From the NCBI GenBank assembly GCA_019416265.1, contig DXXQ01000257.1, positions 1 to 19,803 on the forward strand: a stretch of DNA of 19,803 nucleotides, given 5' to 3'. The notes beneath the pieces are model-generated. The model was not told the DNA's origin. It did no database searches and saw nothing but the letters and a program-made list of their open reading frames with translations. The stretch's first letter is position 1. Each line of letters starts with the position of its first letter. A program made the translations under genes and the position numbers. Of the stretch, positions 7,634-14,297 are shown piece by piece. The DNA is from Clostridiales bacterium (GTDB lineage Bacteria > Bacillota > Clostridia > Lachnospirales > Lachnospiraceae).

Positions 7634-8581
7634 ATGAACGTTCTTAAATCTCTGTTTAAAAAACTGATCCATGCCATGATCCCCTGTCTCCTTCTTTTCC
7701 TTTTTCTCCATCCCTCGGAGGCTCTTATTGCTTCCAGGGACGGACTGAAGCTGTGGCTCGACACTCTGTTGCCCACTCTCCTGCCCTTTATCATTCTCAC
7801 AGGAGTTCTTTTACATACGCGGGACTTTGAGTTTTTGCTGCAGCCCTTAGCGCCTGTGTGGGCAAAGCTTTTCGGCCTGTCTCCCTGGGGAGCCTACGCC
7901 TTCCTGCTGGGACTTCTCTGCGGATATCCCATGGGTGCAAAACTTACCTGTGATCTTTTCCATGGGGGAAAGATCTCAAAAAAGGAAGCGCATTATCTTC
8001 TGACTTTCTGCAATAATGCAAGTCCCGGCTTCATCCTCGCCTATCTCTACGGTATCTGTCTGGAAAAAAGGACTGCGCCGGAAAGGATTTTTTTGATTTT
8101 TCTTCTGGCAGATGGATTCTGTATGGTATTTTTCCGGTTCATTGTCTATAAAAATAACACAATTTCGCCAATTATGCAAACGAAAAAAGAGACATCGACC
8201 ACCTCATTTGGCGAAATCATCGATGTCTCTATTATGAACGGTTTCGAAACGATCACCCGCCTTGGGGGATACATTCTGCTTTTCTCCATTCTGTCGGCCT
8301 GTATCAGTTATTACTGGCCTTTCTCGCCAATGAAAAAATCGATACTTCTGGGCGTCTGTGAGGTGACAACCGGTCTGCGGAGCCTGGCCTCGTCGGGACT
8401 TCCCTATTCTCTGCGCCTGTTTATTTCCATGCCAATTACCGCTTTCGGCGGCCTGTGCATTCTGGCACAGACGAAAAGCGTATTAAAAAAGGATTTAAGT
8501 ATCGTTCCTTACCTGATGGCCAAATTGTTAAATGCCTTCGTTACGGCGCTCCTGACATTAGTTATTGCCAAGATCGTCTAA
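7634..8581 (+). CDS. ylbJ: Sporulation integral membrane protein YlbJ
   Basis: Polytopic membrane protein of the YlbJ group, related to the nucleoside-recognition (Gate) domain proteins; in B. subtilis ylbJ is needed for heat-resistant spores. The product has about eight hydrophobic segments and the characteristic cytoplasmic/membrane motifs GYPMGAKLTCDL near residue 98 and FCNNASPGFI near 131. It is 315 residues, clearly shorter than the roughly 400 of B. subtilis YlbJ. The chosen ATG is the only upstream start in frame before a stop and has no convincing ribosome binding site, so initiation may be weak. Its 3' end overlaps the convergent coiled-coil gene by 24 bases. It carries two interleaved inverted repeats in its variable central loop (separate entry). 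Confidence 0.88.
   Translation: MNVLKSLFKKLIHAMIPCLLLFLFLHPSEALIASRDGLKLWLDTLLPTLLPFIILTGVLLHTRDFEFLLQPLAPVWAKLFGLSPWGAYAFLLGLLCGYPMGAKLTCDLFHGGKISKKEAHYLLTFCNNASPGFILAYLYGICLEKRTAPERIFLIFLLADGFCMVFFRFIVYKNNTISPIMQTKKETSTTSFGEIIDVSIMNGFETITRLGGYILLFSILSACISYYWPFSPMKKSILLGVCEVTTGLRSLASSGLPYSLRLFISMPITAFGGLCILAQTKSVLKKDLSIVPYLMAKLLNAFVTALLTLVIAKIV
8162..8230 (+). repeat. Two interleaved perfect inverted repeats inside ylbJ
   Basis: Arm A ATTTCGCCAA (8162-8171) is the reverse complement of A' TTGGCGAAAT (8208-8217), and arm B AGAGACATCGA (8188-8198) is the reverse complement of B' TCGATGTCTCT (8220-8230). The order A-B-A'-B' means the 10- and 11-base-pair stems are interleaved, so they are either alternatives or a pseudoknot. 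Only two bases separate A' from B', which makes a compact pseudoknot sterically difficult and mutually exclusive hairpins more likely. Confidence 0.8.
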
Positions 8582-9178
8582 CAGAGCATCCTCTTCTTCC
8601 TCTGCATGATAGGAACCTGTGATCGCTGCTGCCTGTGCAGTCTGCGGTGCAAGCTCCTGGCGGTTATGGTTTACAACCTCAAGGCAGCTCTGAAGGGCAT
8701 CGATAAACGCTTTATATTTACCGCCGGCATCCTCCAGTGTCATATTGAGTACATTTCCGATATTCGCCATCATATCGTCAGTGTATGTGATCGCACTGAG
8801 ACGGATGCTATTTGCATCCTGTGTGGCGGAATCCAGGATTTCCTGTGCCTGTTTGTTGGCTGCGTTGATAGTGTCGTTTGCCTGTGCGTATGCTTTCTGC
8901 ATGATCTCATGCTGTGTTACAAGCTCCTGGGCTTTCGCCTGTGCATCTGCGATCAGGGTGTCTGCCTTGGACTGTGCATCTTCCAGGATAGCGTCCTTGT
9001 TGCTGATGATCTTCTGGTAACGCTTGATCTCGTCCGGTGTTTTCAGACGGAGCTCGCGTAATAATTCAAGAATCTCTTCCTTATTTACAACAATTTTTGT
9101 TGTAGAAAGCGGCTGATATTTACAACTGTCTACATACTCGTCGATCTCATCAATAATCTGTTCAATTCTGCTGCTCAT
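8558..9178 (-). CDS. Coiled-coil protein, DivIVA / V-ATPase subunit-H-like
   Basis: A 206-residue, soluble, highly charged protein. Residues about 55-125 form an alanine- and glutamine-rich heptad-like helix typical of DivIVA, ATP synthase subunit b and related coiled-coil proteins; the N-terminus (1-50) is a shorter helical region and the C-terminus ends in an acidic tail (EEEEDALLDD). No enzyme motif is present. Such proteins are often loosely named ATPase, but no nucleotide-binding site is visible. It starts after AAGGAG, 88 bases downstream of coaD, and its last 24 bases overlap the end of convergent ylbJ. The position between ylbJ and coaD suggests a role in cell envelope, division or sporulation, as inference only. 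Confidence 0.82.
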   Translation of the reverse strand: MSSRIEQIIDEIDEYVDSCKYQPLSTTKIVVNKEEILELLRELRLKTPDEIKRYQKIISNKDAILEDAQSKADTLIADAQAKAQELVTQHEIMQKAYAQANDTINAANKQAQEILDSATQDANSIRLSAITYTDDMMANIGNVLNMTLEDAGGKYKAFIDALQSCLEVVNHNRQELAPQTAQAAAITGSYHAEEEEDALLDDLGNN

Positions 9179-9210
9179 GGTACTCTCTCTCCTTATTATC
9201 TCTATTTCTC

Positions 9211-9257
9211 CCGGCGGTATAAACCACCCGGCGTACTGATATCTGATCTTTCAGTAC
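9211..9257 (-). other. coaD to coiled-coil gene spacer with two small hairpins
   Basis: Two short inverted repeats lie in the 88-base spacer: GTACTGA/TCAGTAC (9233-9239 with 9251-9257, 11-base loop) and an imperfect CCGG-GGT/ACC-CCGG pairing (9211-9230). Neither is followed by a T-tract on the minus strand, so they are not clear terminators. No confident promoter was found. Confidence 0.35.
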
Positions 9258-9266
9258 ACCAGCCAT

Positions 9267-9752
9267 TTATCTCTGCGAATGAAGCTTCTCCATTACGGCA
9301 GTCGTAATTTCCTTCGGCGCAAATTTACTTAAATCACCGCCGAAGCGTGCTACTTCTTTCATAATGGTGGAACTCAGATACGCATATTCCAGACTTGTAG
9401 TGAGGAATACAGTATCCACATCCGGTGCAAGTACGCGATTAGTCTGGGCCATCTGAAGTTCATATTCAAAATCTGTGACCGCACGCAGTCCCCTGACAAT
9501 TACCTGGGCATGGTTCTCCCTGGCAAAATTTACAGATAAACCTTCAAATGCTTTTACTTCTACATTGGGAAGGTCTTTGGTGGCCGTTTCTAATATTCTA
9601 ACACGTTCTTCTACAGAAAACAACGGACTTTTTGAAGAATTATGCAAAACACCGACAATTACTTTGTCAAAAGACTGGCATGCGCGCTGAATTACATCAA
9701 GATGTCCATACGTAGCCGGGTCGAAGCTTCCTGGATAAACTGCTATTTTCAT
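9267..9752 (-). CDS. coaD: Phosphopantetheine adenylyltransferase
   Basis: Fourth step of coenzyme A synthesis: adenylates 4'-phosphopantetheine with ATP to give dephospho-CoA and pyrophosphate in the cytosol. The nucleotidyltransferase signature SFDPATYGHLD at residues 9-19 includes the TxGH motif with H17, the substrate-binding VRGLRAVTDFEYE follows at about 88-100, and the second ATP motif SSTIMKE is near 127. The 161-residue length is typical. It follows rsmD by nine bases in the order rsmD-coaD conserved in Firmicutes. The ribosome binding site is poorly spaced (AGGAG about 16 bases upstream), which would fit coupling with rsmD. Confidence 0.97.
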   Translation of the reverse strand: MKIAVYPGSFDPATYGHLDVIQRACQSFDKVIVGVLHNSSKSPLFSVEERVRILETATKDLPNVEVKAFEGLSVNFARENHAQVIVRGLRAVTDFEYELQMAQTNRVLAPDVDTVFLTTSLEYAYLSSTIMKEVARFGGDLSKFAPKEITTAVMEKLHSQR

Positions 9753-9761
9753 GTATTTTTC

Positions 9762-10316
9762 TCACTTTCTCCTGCATAAAAAAACATGCTTGTTTGTTTT
9801 ATATTCTTTGGAGCGAAGCTGCCGGTATCCCAAATCCTCCAGATAGCTGAAGTCCGTATGGATATCAGCTTCTACCACGATCAGTGTGTCTTCGTCGATC
9901 ACGGTGCTGTCCTTTAAATAGGTAAGCACCTGACGTTCCAGCTCCTGTTCATAGGGCGGATCCATGAAGACACAGTCAAATGCCCCCTTGTTTTCAAGGG
10001 AGCGCAATGCCTGCAGTACGTCCATGTTTAGCAGTTTACCACCTTCTGCTAATTTTGTAAATGCAAGATTTTCTTTTATACATGTACAAGCCTTGGGATT
10101 TTTTTCCACGAAAACAGCGTATTCCGCTCCTCGGCTCAATGCCTCGATGCCAATGGCGCCGCTGCCGCTGAACAGATCAAGGAACCGGCAGTTGAGGAGC
10201 TCAGGCTGAAGGATATTAAAAAGCGTTTCCTTCACCCTGTCTGTTGTGGGTCTTGTGTCAAGCCCGGGAACGGTTTTCAGATTCAGTCTTCTTGCTTTTC
10301 CTGCGATTACTCTCAT
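9762..10316 (-). CDS. rsmD: 16S rRNA (guanine966-N2)-methyltransferase
   Basis: Methylates the N2 of G966 of 16S rRNA in the 30S subunit using S-adenosylmethionine. The N-terminus MRVIAGKARR and TRPTTDRVKE are family hallmarks. The SAM-binding motif LDLFSGSGAIG is at residues 46-56 and the catalytic DPPY at 119-122. An in-frame TTG at 10334 would add six residues, but the ATG at 10316 overlaps the preceding stop codon as ATGA and fits the family N-terminus, giving 184 residues. A GGAG lies about 12 bases upstream inside the preceding gene. Translation is probably coupled to the methylglyoxal-synthase homologue upstream. Confidence 0.96.
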   Translation of the reverse strand: MRVIAGKARRLNLKTVPGLDTRPTTDRVKETLFNILQPELLNCRFLDLFSGSGAIGIEALSRGAEYAVFVEKNPKACTCIKENLAFTKLAEGGKLLNMDVLQALRSLENKGAFDCVFMDPPYEQELERQVLTYLKDSTVIDEDTLIVVEADIHTDFSYLEDLGYRQLRSKEYKTNKHVFLCRRK

Positions 10317-10708
10317 TTCAGATTCAGTCTCCAATCCAGGTCGCCTCTTGCGAGTCCGAGAATCAGAAGCTCTGCTGTGGCGATATTTGTTGCAACAGGG
10401 ATGTTATACTGGTCACATCTCCTGACAATGCTCATGATATCCGGCTCTTTGGGATCCATCATGACCGGATTATAAAATAAGATGACCATATCCAGATCCT
10501 GGCGCTCTACCATCTCCATAAACTGTTTATCTCCGCCGATGCTTCCGGCAAGGAATTTGTGTACGTGAAGGCTTGTTGCCTCCTCGATTCGTCTTCCCGT
10601 AGTTCCGGTAGCGTAAACCTCATGTTTCGCAAGAATGTTCTTATAAGCGATACAGAAATCCTCGATCAATACTTTCTTGCTGTTGTGTGCAATAATGCCT
10701 AAATTCAT
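10313..10708 (-). CDS. mgsA: Methylglyoxal synthase homologue with substituted active-site residues
   Basis: Belongs to the methylglyoxal synthase family, which converts dihydroxyacetone phosphate to methylglyoxal and phosphate. The fold signatures are clear: IIAHN at 5-9, YATGTTG at 32-38, GGDKQ at 58-62 and NIPVATNIATAE at 102-113. Compared with E. coli MgsA, H8, D60 and D90 match H19, D71 and D101, but N9 replaces D20, N80 replaces D91 and K87 replaces H98. Those three positions are conserved in active enzymes, so activity may be changed or lost. The 131 residues fit the family. A GAGGTG site precedes the ATG. The gene runs into rsmD by a 4-base ATGA overlap. Confidence 0.9.
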   Translation of the reverse strand: MNLGIIAHNSKKVLIEDFCIAYKNILAKHEVYATGTTGRRIEEATSLHVHKFLAGSIGGDKQFMEMVERQDLDMVILFYNPVMMDPKEPDIMSIVRRCDQYNIPVATNIATAELLILGLARGDLDWRLNLK

Positions 10709-11010
10709 CGTTCACCTCTCCGTTTCCACTATATATTTATTCTTTTTAATACTCAGAGCACTCTATTTATTACTGTTTACACCGTACTCAGTAATCAATT
10801 TTTTATCCTACTTGCCCATCTTCGTTTTCCATTATAACAAATAGCCAAATAAAGTGCAATTAAATCTTAAAAAATATACAATATTCATAGTTTATTAATA
10901 TTTTCCATTGTCTCCCATTTGATACAGAAACTTCTAGTGTATTATTTTTTTGAAGACACATACTAGCATTGTAACATCAAACACAACAACAAGCAAGGAG
11001 GAAACGAAAA
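10709..11010. other. Divergent AT-rich intergenic region, mgsA / spore protein gene
   Basis: The 302 bases between the two divergent starts contain no credible ORF. They hold the mgsA leader, a 7-base inverted repeat ATTACTG (10769-10775) / CAGTAAT (10789-10795) with a 13-base spacer that could be an operator, and, near the right end, the forespore-type promoter and AAGGAGG site of the spore protein gene. I found no confident housekeeping promoter for mgsA, only several AT-rich -10-like strings. Confidence 0.5.
10937..10965 (+). promoter_or_regulatory. Sigma-G/sigma-F-type promoter for the spore protein gene
   Basis: CATACTA at 10959-10965 fits the forespore -10 pattern CATxxTA exactly, and GTGTA at 10937-10941 matches four of five -35 positions at a 17-base spacing. 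Transcription would begin near 10973, 38 bases before the ATG, with AAGGAGG at 10995-11001. Alpha/beta SASP genes are known sigma-G targets, so the context supports the call. Confidence 0.65.
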
Positions 11011-11253
11011 ATGACAAACAACAGTTCTTCTAACAAAGCAGTCGTGCCGGAAGCAAAGGGTGCATTAGACCGTTTCAAATTTGAAGTTGCCAATGAATTA
11101 GGTGTTCCGCTTACAGATGGATACAACGGAAACCTTACTTCCAAACAGAACGGAAGTGTCGGCGGTTATATGGTAAAGAAAATGATCGAAGCCCAGGAAA
11201 GACAGATGTCTTCCGGAAGCTCCGCATCCATGGGCGGCCAGTCCGGTATGTAA
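11011..11253 (+). CDS. Alpha/beta-type small acid-soluble spore protein
   Basis: Coats and protects DNA in the dormant spore core and is degraded by the Gpr protease at germination. The 80-residue product has the two family signatures: KFEVANELGV at 22-31, which contains the Gpr cleavage region, and GYNGNLTSKQ at 37-46 followed by NGSVGGYMVKKMIE at 47-60. The C-terminal 20 residues are rich in serine, glycine and methionine. AAGGAGG lies nine bases before the ATG and a forespore-type promoter precedes it. It stands alone on the plus strand and is closed by a strong terminator. Which ssp paralogue it is cannot be decided. Confidence 0.96.
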   Translation: MTNNSSSNKAVVPEAKGALDRFKFEVANELGVPLTDGYNGNLTSKQNGSVGGYMVKKMIEAQERQMSSGSSASMGGQSGM

Positions 11254-11311
11254 ATACCACTCCTCTGTTTTTACAGACAGAAAGATAACTTCAACGTAAC
11301 AGGCAGGCCCG

Positions 11312-11366
11312 AGAGGCTGCTGCAAACGCAGATGATAAAACATCCGCTGAGGCAGCAGCCTCTTTT
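11312..11366 (+). terminator. Strong intrinsic terminator of the spore protein gene
   Basis: A perfect 12-base-pair stem (AGAGGCTGCTGC with GCAGCAGCCTCT, 11312-11323 and 11352-11363) is followed by TTT, giving TCTTTT. The 28-base loop folds further (GCAGATG with CATCCGC, one mismatch), so the hairpin is long. It works in plus-strand orientation only; on the minus strand there is no T-tract. Confidence 0.85.
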
Positions 11367-11375
11367 CAGTAAGTG

Positions 11376-11401
11376 TCCGGCATACTGTTTTCCGGATTTT
11401 T
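11376..11401 (+). terminator. Possible second, weaker terminator
   Basis: TCCGG at 11376-11380 pairs with CCGGA at 11392-11396 around an 11-base loop and is followed by TTTTT. The stem is only five base pairs. It may act as a backup to the stronger hairpin just upstream. Confidence 0.4.
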
Positions 11402-11445
11402 GAAATCTGCATTGTTGTCAAAGGCCCATCTGCATTCCAGAAAAA

Positions 11446-12330
11446 TTATCTTTCCTCGATGGACTTGGAGTTCGAAAAAGCACAATATTCGATTGCCTGT
11501 ACAGGGCATACATTCTTACACTTTCCGCATCGAATACACTCCAAGCTGTTAGCATTTTTTACCGGATCACATCCCATTTGACAGACTTTTGCACAGGCTC
11601 CGCAGTTGATGCACTTTTCGGGATCCACACGGTAACGCAAAACAGAAACCGGGTTGAACAGAGAATAAATCGCCCCCAGAGGGCAGATATACTTACAAAA
11701 AGGACGGTAGATCAGAATCGACACCAGAATTGTCAGAACCAGAATTACGTTTTTCCAGACATACAGCCACCCTACTGTAGCTCTCATAGCCTTATTCAAT
11801 AGAACCAGGGGAATTCCGCCTTCCAGTGTACCTACAGGACAAATCACTTTGCAGAACCAGGGATATCCCTGGCCGATCATGTCTGTGAGATAGAGAGGCA
11901 TAAGAATAACAAAGATCAAAAGAATCCCGTATTTCAGCCACCGCAGCTGTTTATCCCCCTTGAAGGTGCAAATTTTCATCCTCGAAGGCAGAGGGATTTT
12001 GTTTAGCAAATCTTGTATCAGGCCAAAGGGGCACAGCCAGCCACATACAAACCGCCCCATAAAGGTTCCCATAAGAATCATAAATCCGGCAACATAAAAG
12101 GCAAATTTTTATTCATAGCTGCCGATCGTTGCCTGTAAAGCGCCGATGGGACACGCAGCCACTGAGCCGGGGCAGGAATAACAGTTCATCCCCGGCACAC
12201 AGACATTTTTTATTTTTCCCTGATATATTTTTCCCCGCATAAATCCAATGATGTACGAATTCGTGATCACCGCCCATAAAACCTGGAAAAAATGGCGGAA
12301 CCGTTCAGTTTTTTTCACTCGTTTATCCAA
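11446..12330 (-). pseudogene. Membrane polyferredoxin (NapH/CcoG-like 4Fe-4S protein) split by in-frame TAA
   Basis: Membrane protein that would pass electrons between cytosolic and extracytoplasmic partners. Two collinear pieces in the same frame form one family member of about 293 residues. The 5' piece (12330-12109) has a cysteine cluster at C44, C50, C53 and C60 (CVPGMNCYSCPG). The 3' piece carries membrane segments with CGWLCP, FCKVICPVG and FCKYICPLG, then two ferredoxin motifs CINCGACAKVC and CIRCGKCKNVC. They are separated only by TAA at 12109-12111, where the family usually reads through into KFAFYVAGF. The start is probably TTG at 12330, overlapping the CXXC gene stop; GTG at 12318 is possible. 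No ribosome binding site precedes the internal ATG at 12081. A nonsense mutation is likelier than two genes; sequencing error is not excluded. Confidence 0.85.
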
Positions 12331-12478
12331 TTCCTATACACTCCAAACAAATATTGATTGCTTTGCTCATGACGATTGCATATTCTTCCCGCCAGATTCC
12401 AAGCATAAGAAAAACAACCCCGACTGCCAAAAGCAGGACTGTCTTCCAGTTGGAACGGAAAGTTGTTTTTTTATCCAT
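12323..12478 (-). CDS. Small CXXC membrane protein (CD1871A family)
   Basis: A 51-residue protein with a basic N-terminus, one hydrophobic segment at about 13-28, and a C-terminal KAINICLECIGIG ending with the C44-x-x-C47 pair. This pattern matches the CD1871A family of CXXC-motif proteins, which are found beside polyferredoxin genes in Firmicutes. An excellent GAGGAGG lies seven bases before the ATG, in the spacer after the ABC gene. The stop overlaps the TTG start of the polyferredoxin by eight bases, indicating coupled translation. Function is inferred: the cysteine pair could relay electrons or disulfides at the membrane between the polyferredoxin and the lipoprotein thioredoxin. Confidence 0.88.
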   Translation of the reverse strand: MDKKTTFRSNWKTVLLLAVGVVFLMLGIWREEYAIVMSKAINICLECIGIG

Positions 12479-12500
12479 ACAGCTTCCTCCTCAATGATAC

Positions 12501-14297
12501 TTATTGTCTCAGGGCTTTGGCGGGATCTGTCCGCAGCAATTTTGCATTGGACACTGCGGTCATAAAGCATACAAGAAAAACAGTTCCGCAAATACTGAGT
12601 ATGAACTGGGAAAGGCTGATGTAAATCGGCAGCACCCCTGACAATACAGTAAGCAGAAGAACAATGCCCGCAGTTGTCAATGCGGAAAAAGCCGACAGCA
12701 TCAAACCTTCATAAAGAAGCATCTGCTGAATCTGCTTCCGCTGATATCCCAGAGCCATCCGAACTCCCATTTCACCGGCGCGCATCCGCGCCGTTTTCAT
12801 TAACAGCAGAATGCAAATACTCAATGCAATGACTGCGATAAAAACGGACACGATCACAAACAGCGTTTGCAGCCTGGCAAAAGTTTCTTTCAGACTTTCT
12901 ACCTGTCTGGCAGCTGTGACAGGCGCCAGGCCTTTGGCTGTTAACTGTGCTTCTATATCTAAAATCTCGTTAAAATCTCTTACCTGATAGGCGATGGATA
13001 CGGGAGGATCACTGGTTTGAAGAGCCTGATACAGCTCCTGCTCCGTTTCCCCATCCAGATAATAATCGTCAAAGCTGCCGTTATATATACCGCTGATATT
13101 CAGCCTTTTTGAAAAATCACCGCAGATGAAGGTAATCTCTTTTCCGATCAGGGTTCGGATATCCTCTGAAAGCTGCTTAGCAAGGGATGGCGTAACTGCA
13201 ATCTCTCCGTCTTTCGGCATAACGCCCATGTTCATGGATTCTGTTGAAATACTTCCGAATTGTTTGGACGGAACGGAAACCTTTCGCTGTGCAAAGGAAA
13301 TATCGCATTTCGGAACAGGATACTGGCCATAATATTGGCTGATATCCGGAAATTGAGCAAGCAGCGAAAGAAGCTCCTCTGCTGTATTGCCATCCTCCAA
13401 CAGAATCTGCCCCCATGAAAAGGCAGTGTTTTTTTCCTTAAAATCCCGGATTTTTTTCTCTATCATATTTTGCGAAGAAAACGACAGTAACACCGCGGAT
13501 ACTGCAAGGGTCACTGCAAGAGAAATACCAAGGAACCTTTTGAAATGTACCCGAAAGTTCAGAAAGGCTCTCTGAAGCATAGAAACAGTTCCTCTGCTTT
13601 GGTGATCCCTTTGCCCCGAATTTGCTGCAGTCGTATCTTCTCTTTCCTTCTCCACCTTACATTTCCCATCTTCAATAGTGATGATTTCGTCTGCATAATC
13701 GCAGATTTTGTGATCGTGGGTGATAATAAGAACCGGCCGCTCCTTGGCAATCTCCCGCAGAATCCCCATAATTTCCTCCGCAGTCTTACGGTCAAGAGCT
13801 CCCGTGGGTTCATCTGCCAGAATTAATTTCGGATCTCCTGCTAACGCTCTGGCAATGGCAGCCCTCTGTTTCTGACCGCCGGAAAGATTTTCCGTTTTTT
13901 CATAGGCTTTTTCTTCTATACCAAGCCGGCGCAGCAGCGACAGGGCCCATTCCTTGTTCTTTTTTTCATCCTCGCAGACCAGCTCAGCGGCAAGCAATAT
14001 ATTTTCCAGAACAGTATAGCCTGTAAGCAGATGGTATTCTTGAAATACAAAGCCGATGGTGTGCTTTCGATACTCAGCAAGGGCTTCTGCCGACAGGCTG
14101 GCTATCTTTTTCCCTGCAACAATAATATCTCCGTCGTATTCCCGGTCAAATCCGGCAAGAAGGTTAAGCAAAGTGCTTTTCCCTGATCCTGAGACTCCCA
14201 GAAGACAGGTGATGCCATGGTCGCCAAACTTGTGTGAAAAACCATCCAGCACAACCTGGCCTCCGTATTTCTTGGTAAGATCCTTAATCTCTATCAT
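12501..14297 (-). CDS. MacB-like fused ABC ATPase-permease
   Basis: ATPase and FtsX-type permease in one chain of 598 residues, in the MacB order. Walker A GVSGSGKST is at 34-42, Q-loop Q86, signature LSGGQ at 138-142, Walker B D162-E163 in ILADEP, and H-loop H194. A first membrane segment follows at about 255-273, then an extracytoplasmic domain of roughly 200 residues and three C-terminal membrane segments. Such proteins usually move no substrate through the membrane but transmit ATP-driven motion outside. The ATG at 14297 overlaps the stop of the previous gene as ATGA and has AGGAGGT five bases upstream; an open ATG at 14408 has no site and would start inside the previous gene. Probably pairs with the adjacent paralogue. 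Confidence 0.93.
   Translation of the reverse strand: MIEIKDLTKKYGGQVVLDGFSHKFGDHGITCLLGVSGSGKSTLLNLLAGFDREYDGDIIVAGKKIASLSAEALAEYRKHTIGFVFQEYHLLTGYTVLENILLAAELVCEDEKKNKEWALSLLRRLGIEEKAYEKTENLSGGQKQRAAIARALAGDPKLILADEPTGALDRKTAEEIMGILREIAKERPVLIITHDHKICDYADEIITIEDGKCKVEKEREDTTAANSGQRDHQSRGTVSMLQRAFLNFRVHFKRFLGISLAVTLAVSAVLLSFSSQNMIEKKIRDFKEKNTAFSWGQILLEDGNTAEELLSLLAQFPDISQYYGQYPVPKCDISFAQRKVSVPSKQFGSISTESMNMGVMPKDGEIAVTPSLAKQLSEDIRTLIGKEITFICGDFSKRLNISGIYNGSFDDYYLDGETEQELYQALQTSDPPVSIAYQVRDFNEILDIEAQLTAKGLAPVTAARQVESLKETFARLQTLFVIVSVFIAVIALSICILLLMKTARMRAGEMGVRMALGYQRKQIQQMLLYEGLMLSAFSALTTAGIVLLLTVLSGVLPIYISLSQFILSICGTVFLVCFMTAVSNAKLLRTDPAKALRQ

Noticed and set aside
11405..11436. Nine-base direct repeat ATCTGCATT at 11405-11413 and 11428-11436
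   Set aside because: Too short and without an insertion or other structure to call a target-site duplication.
12061..12111. Stop codon recoding (for example selenocysteine) at the polyferredoxin TAA
   Set aside because: Selenocysteine uses TGA, not TAA, and no recoding hairpin is seen just after the stop.
12367..12591. Minus-strand frame of 74 codons overlapping the ABC gene end and the CXXC gene
   Set aside because: It is out of frame with both the conserved CXXC gene and the ABC permease, and lacks a recognisable domain.
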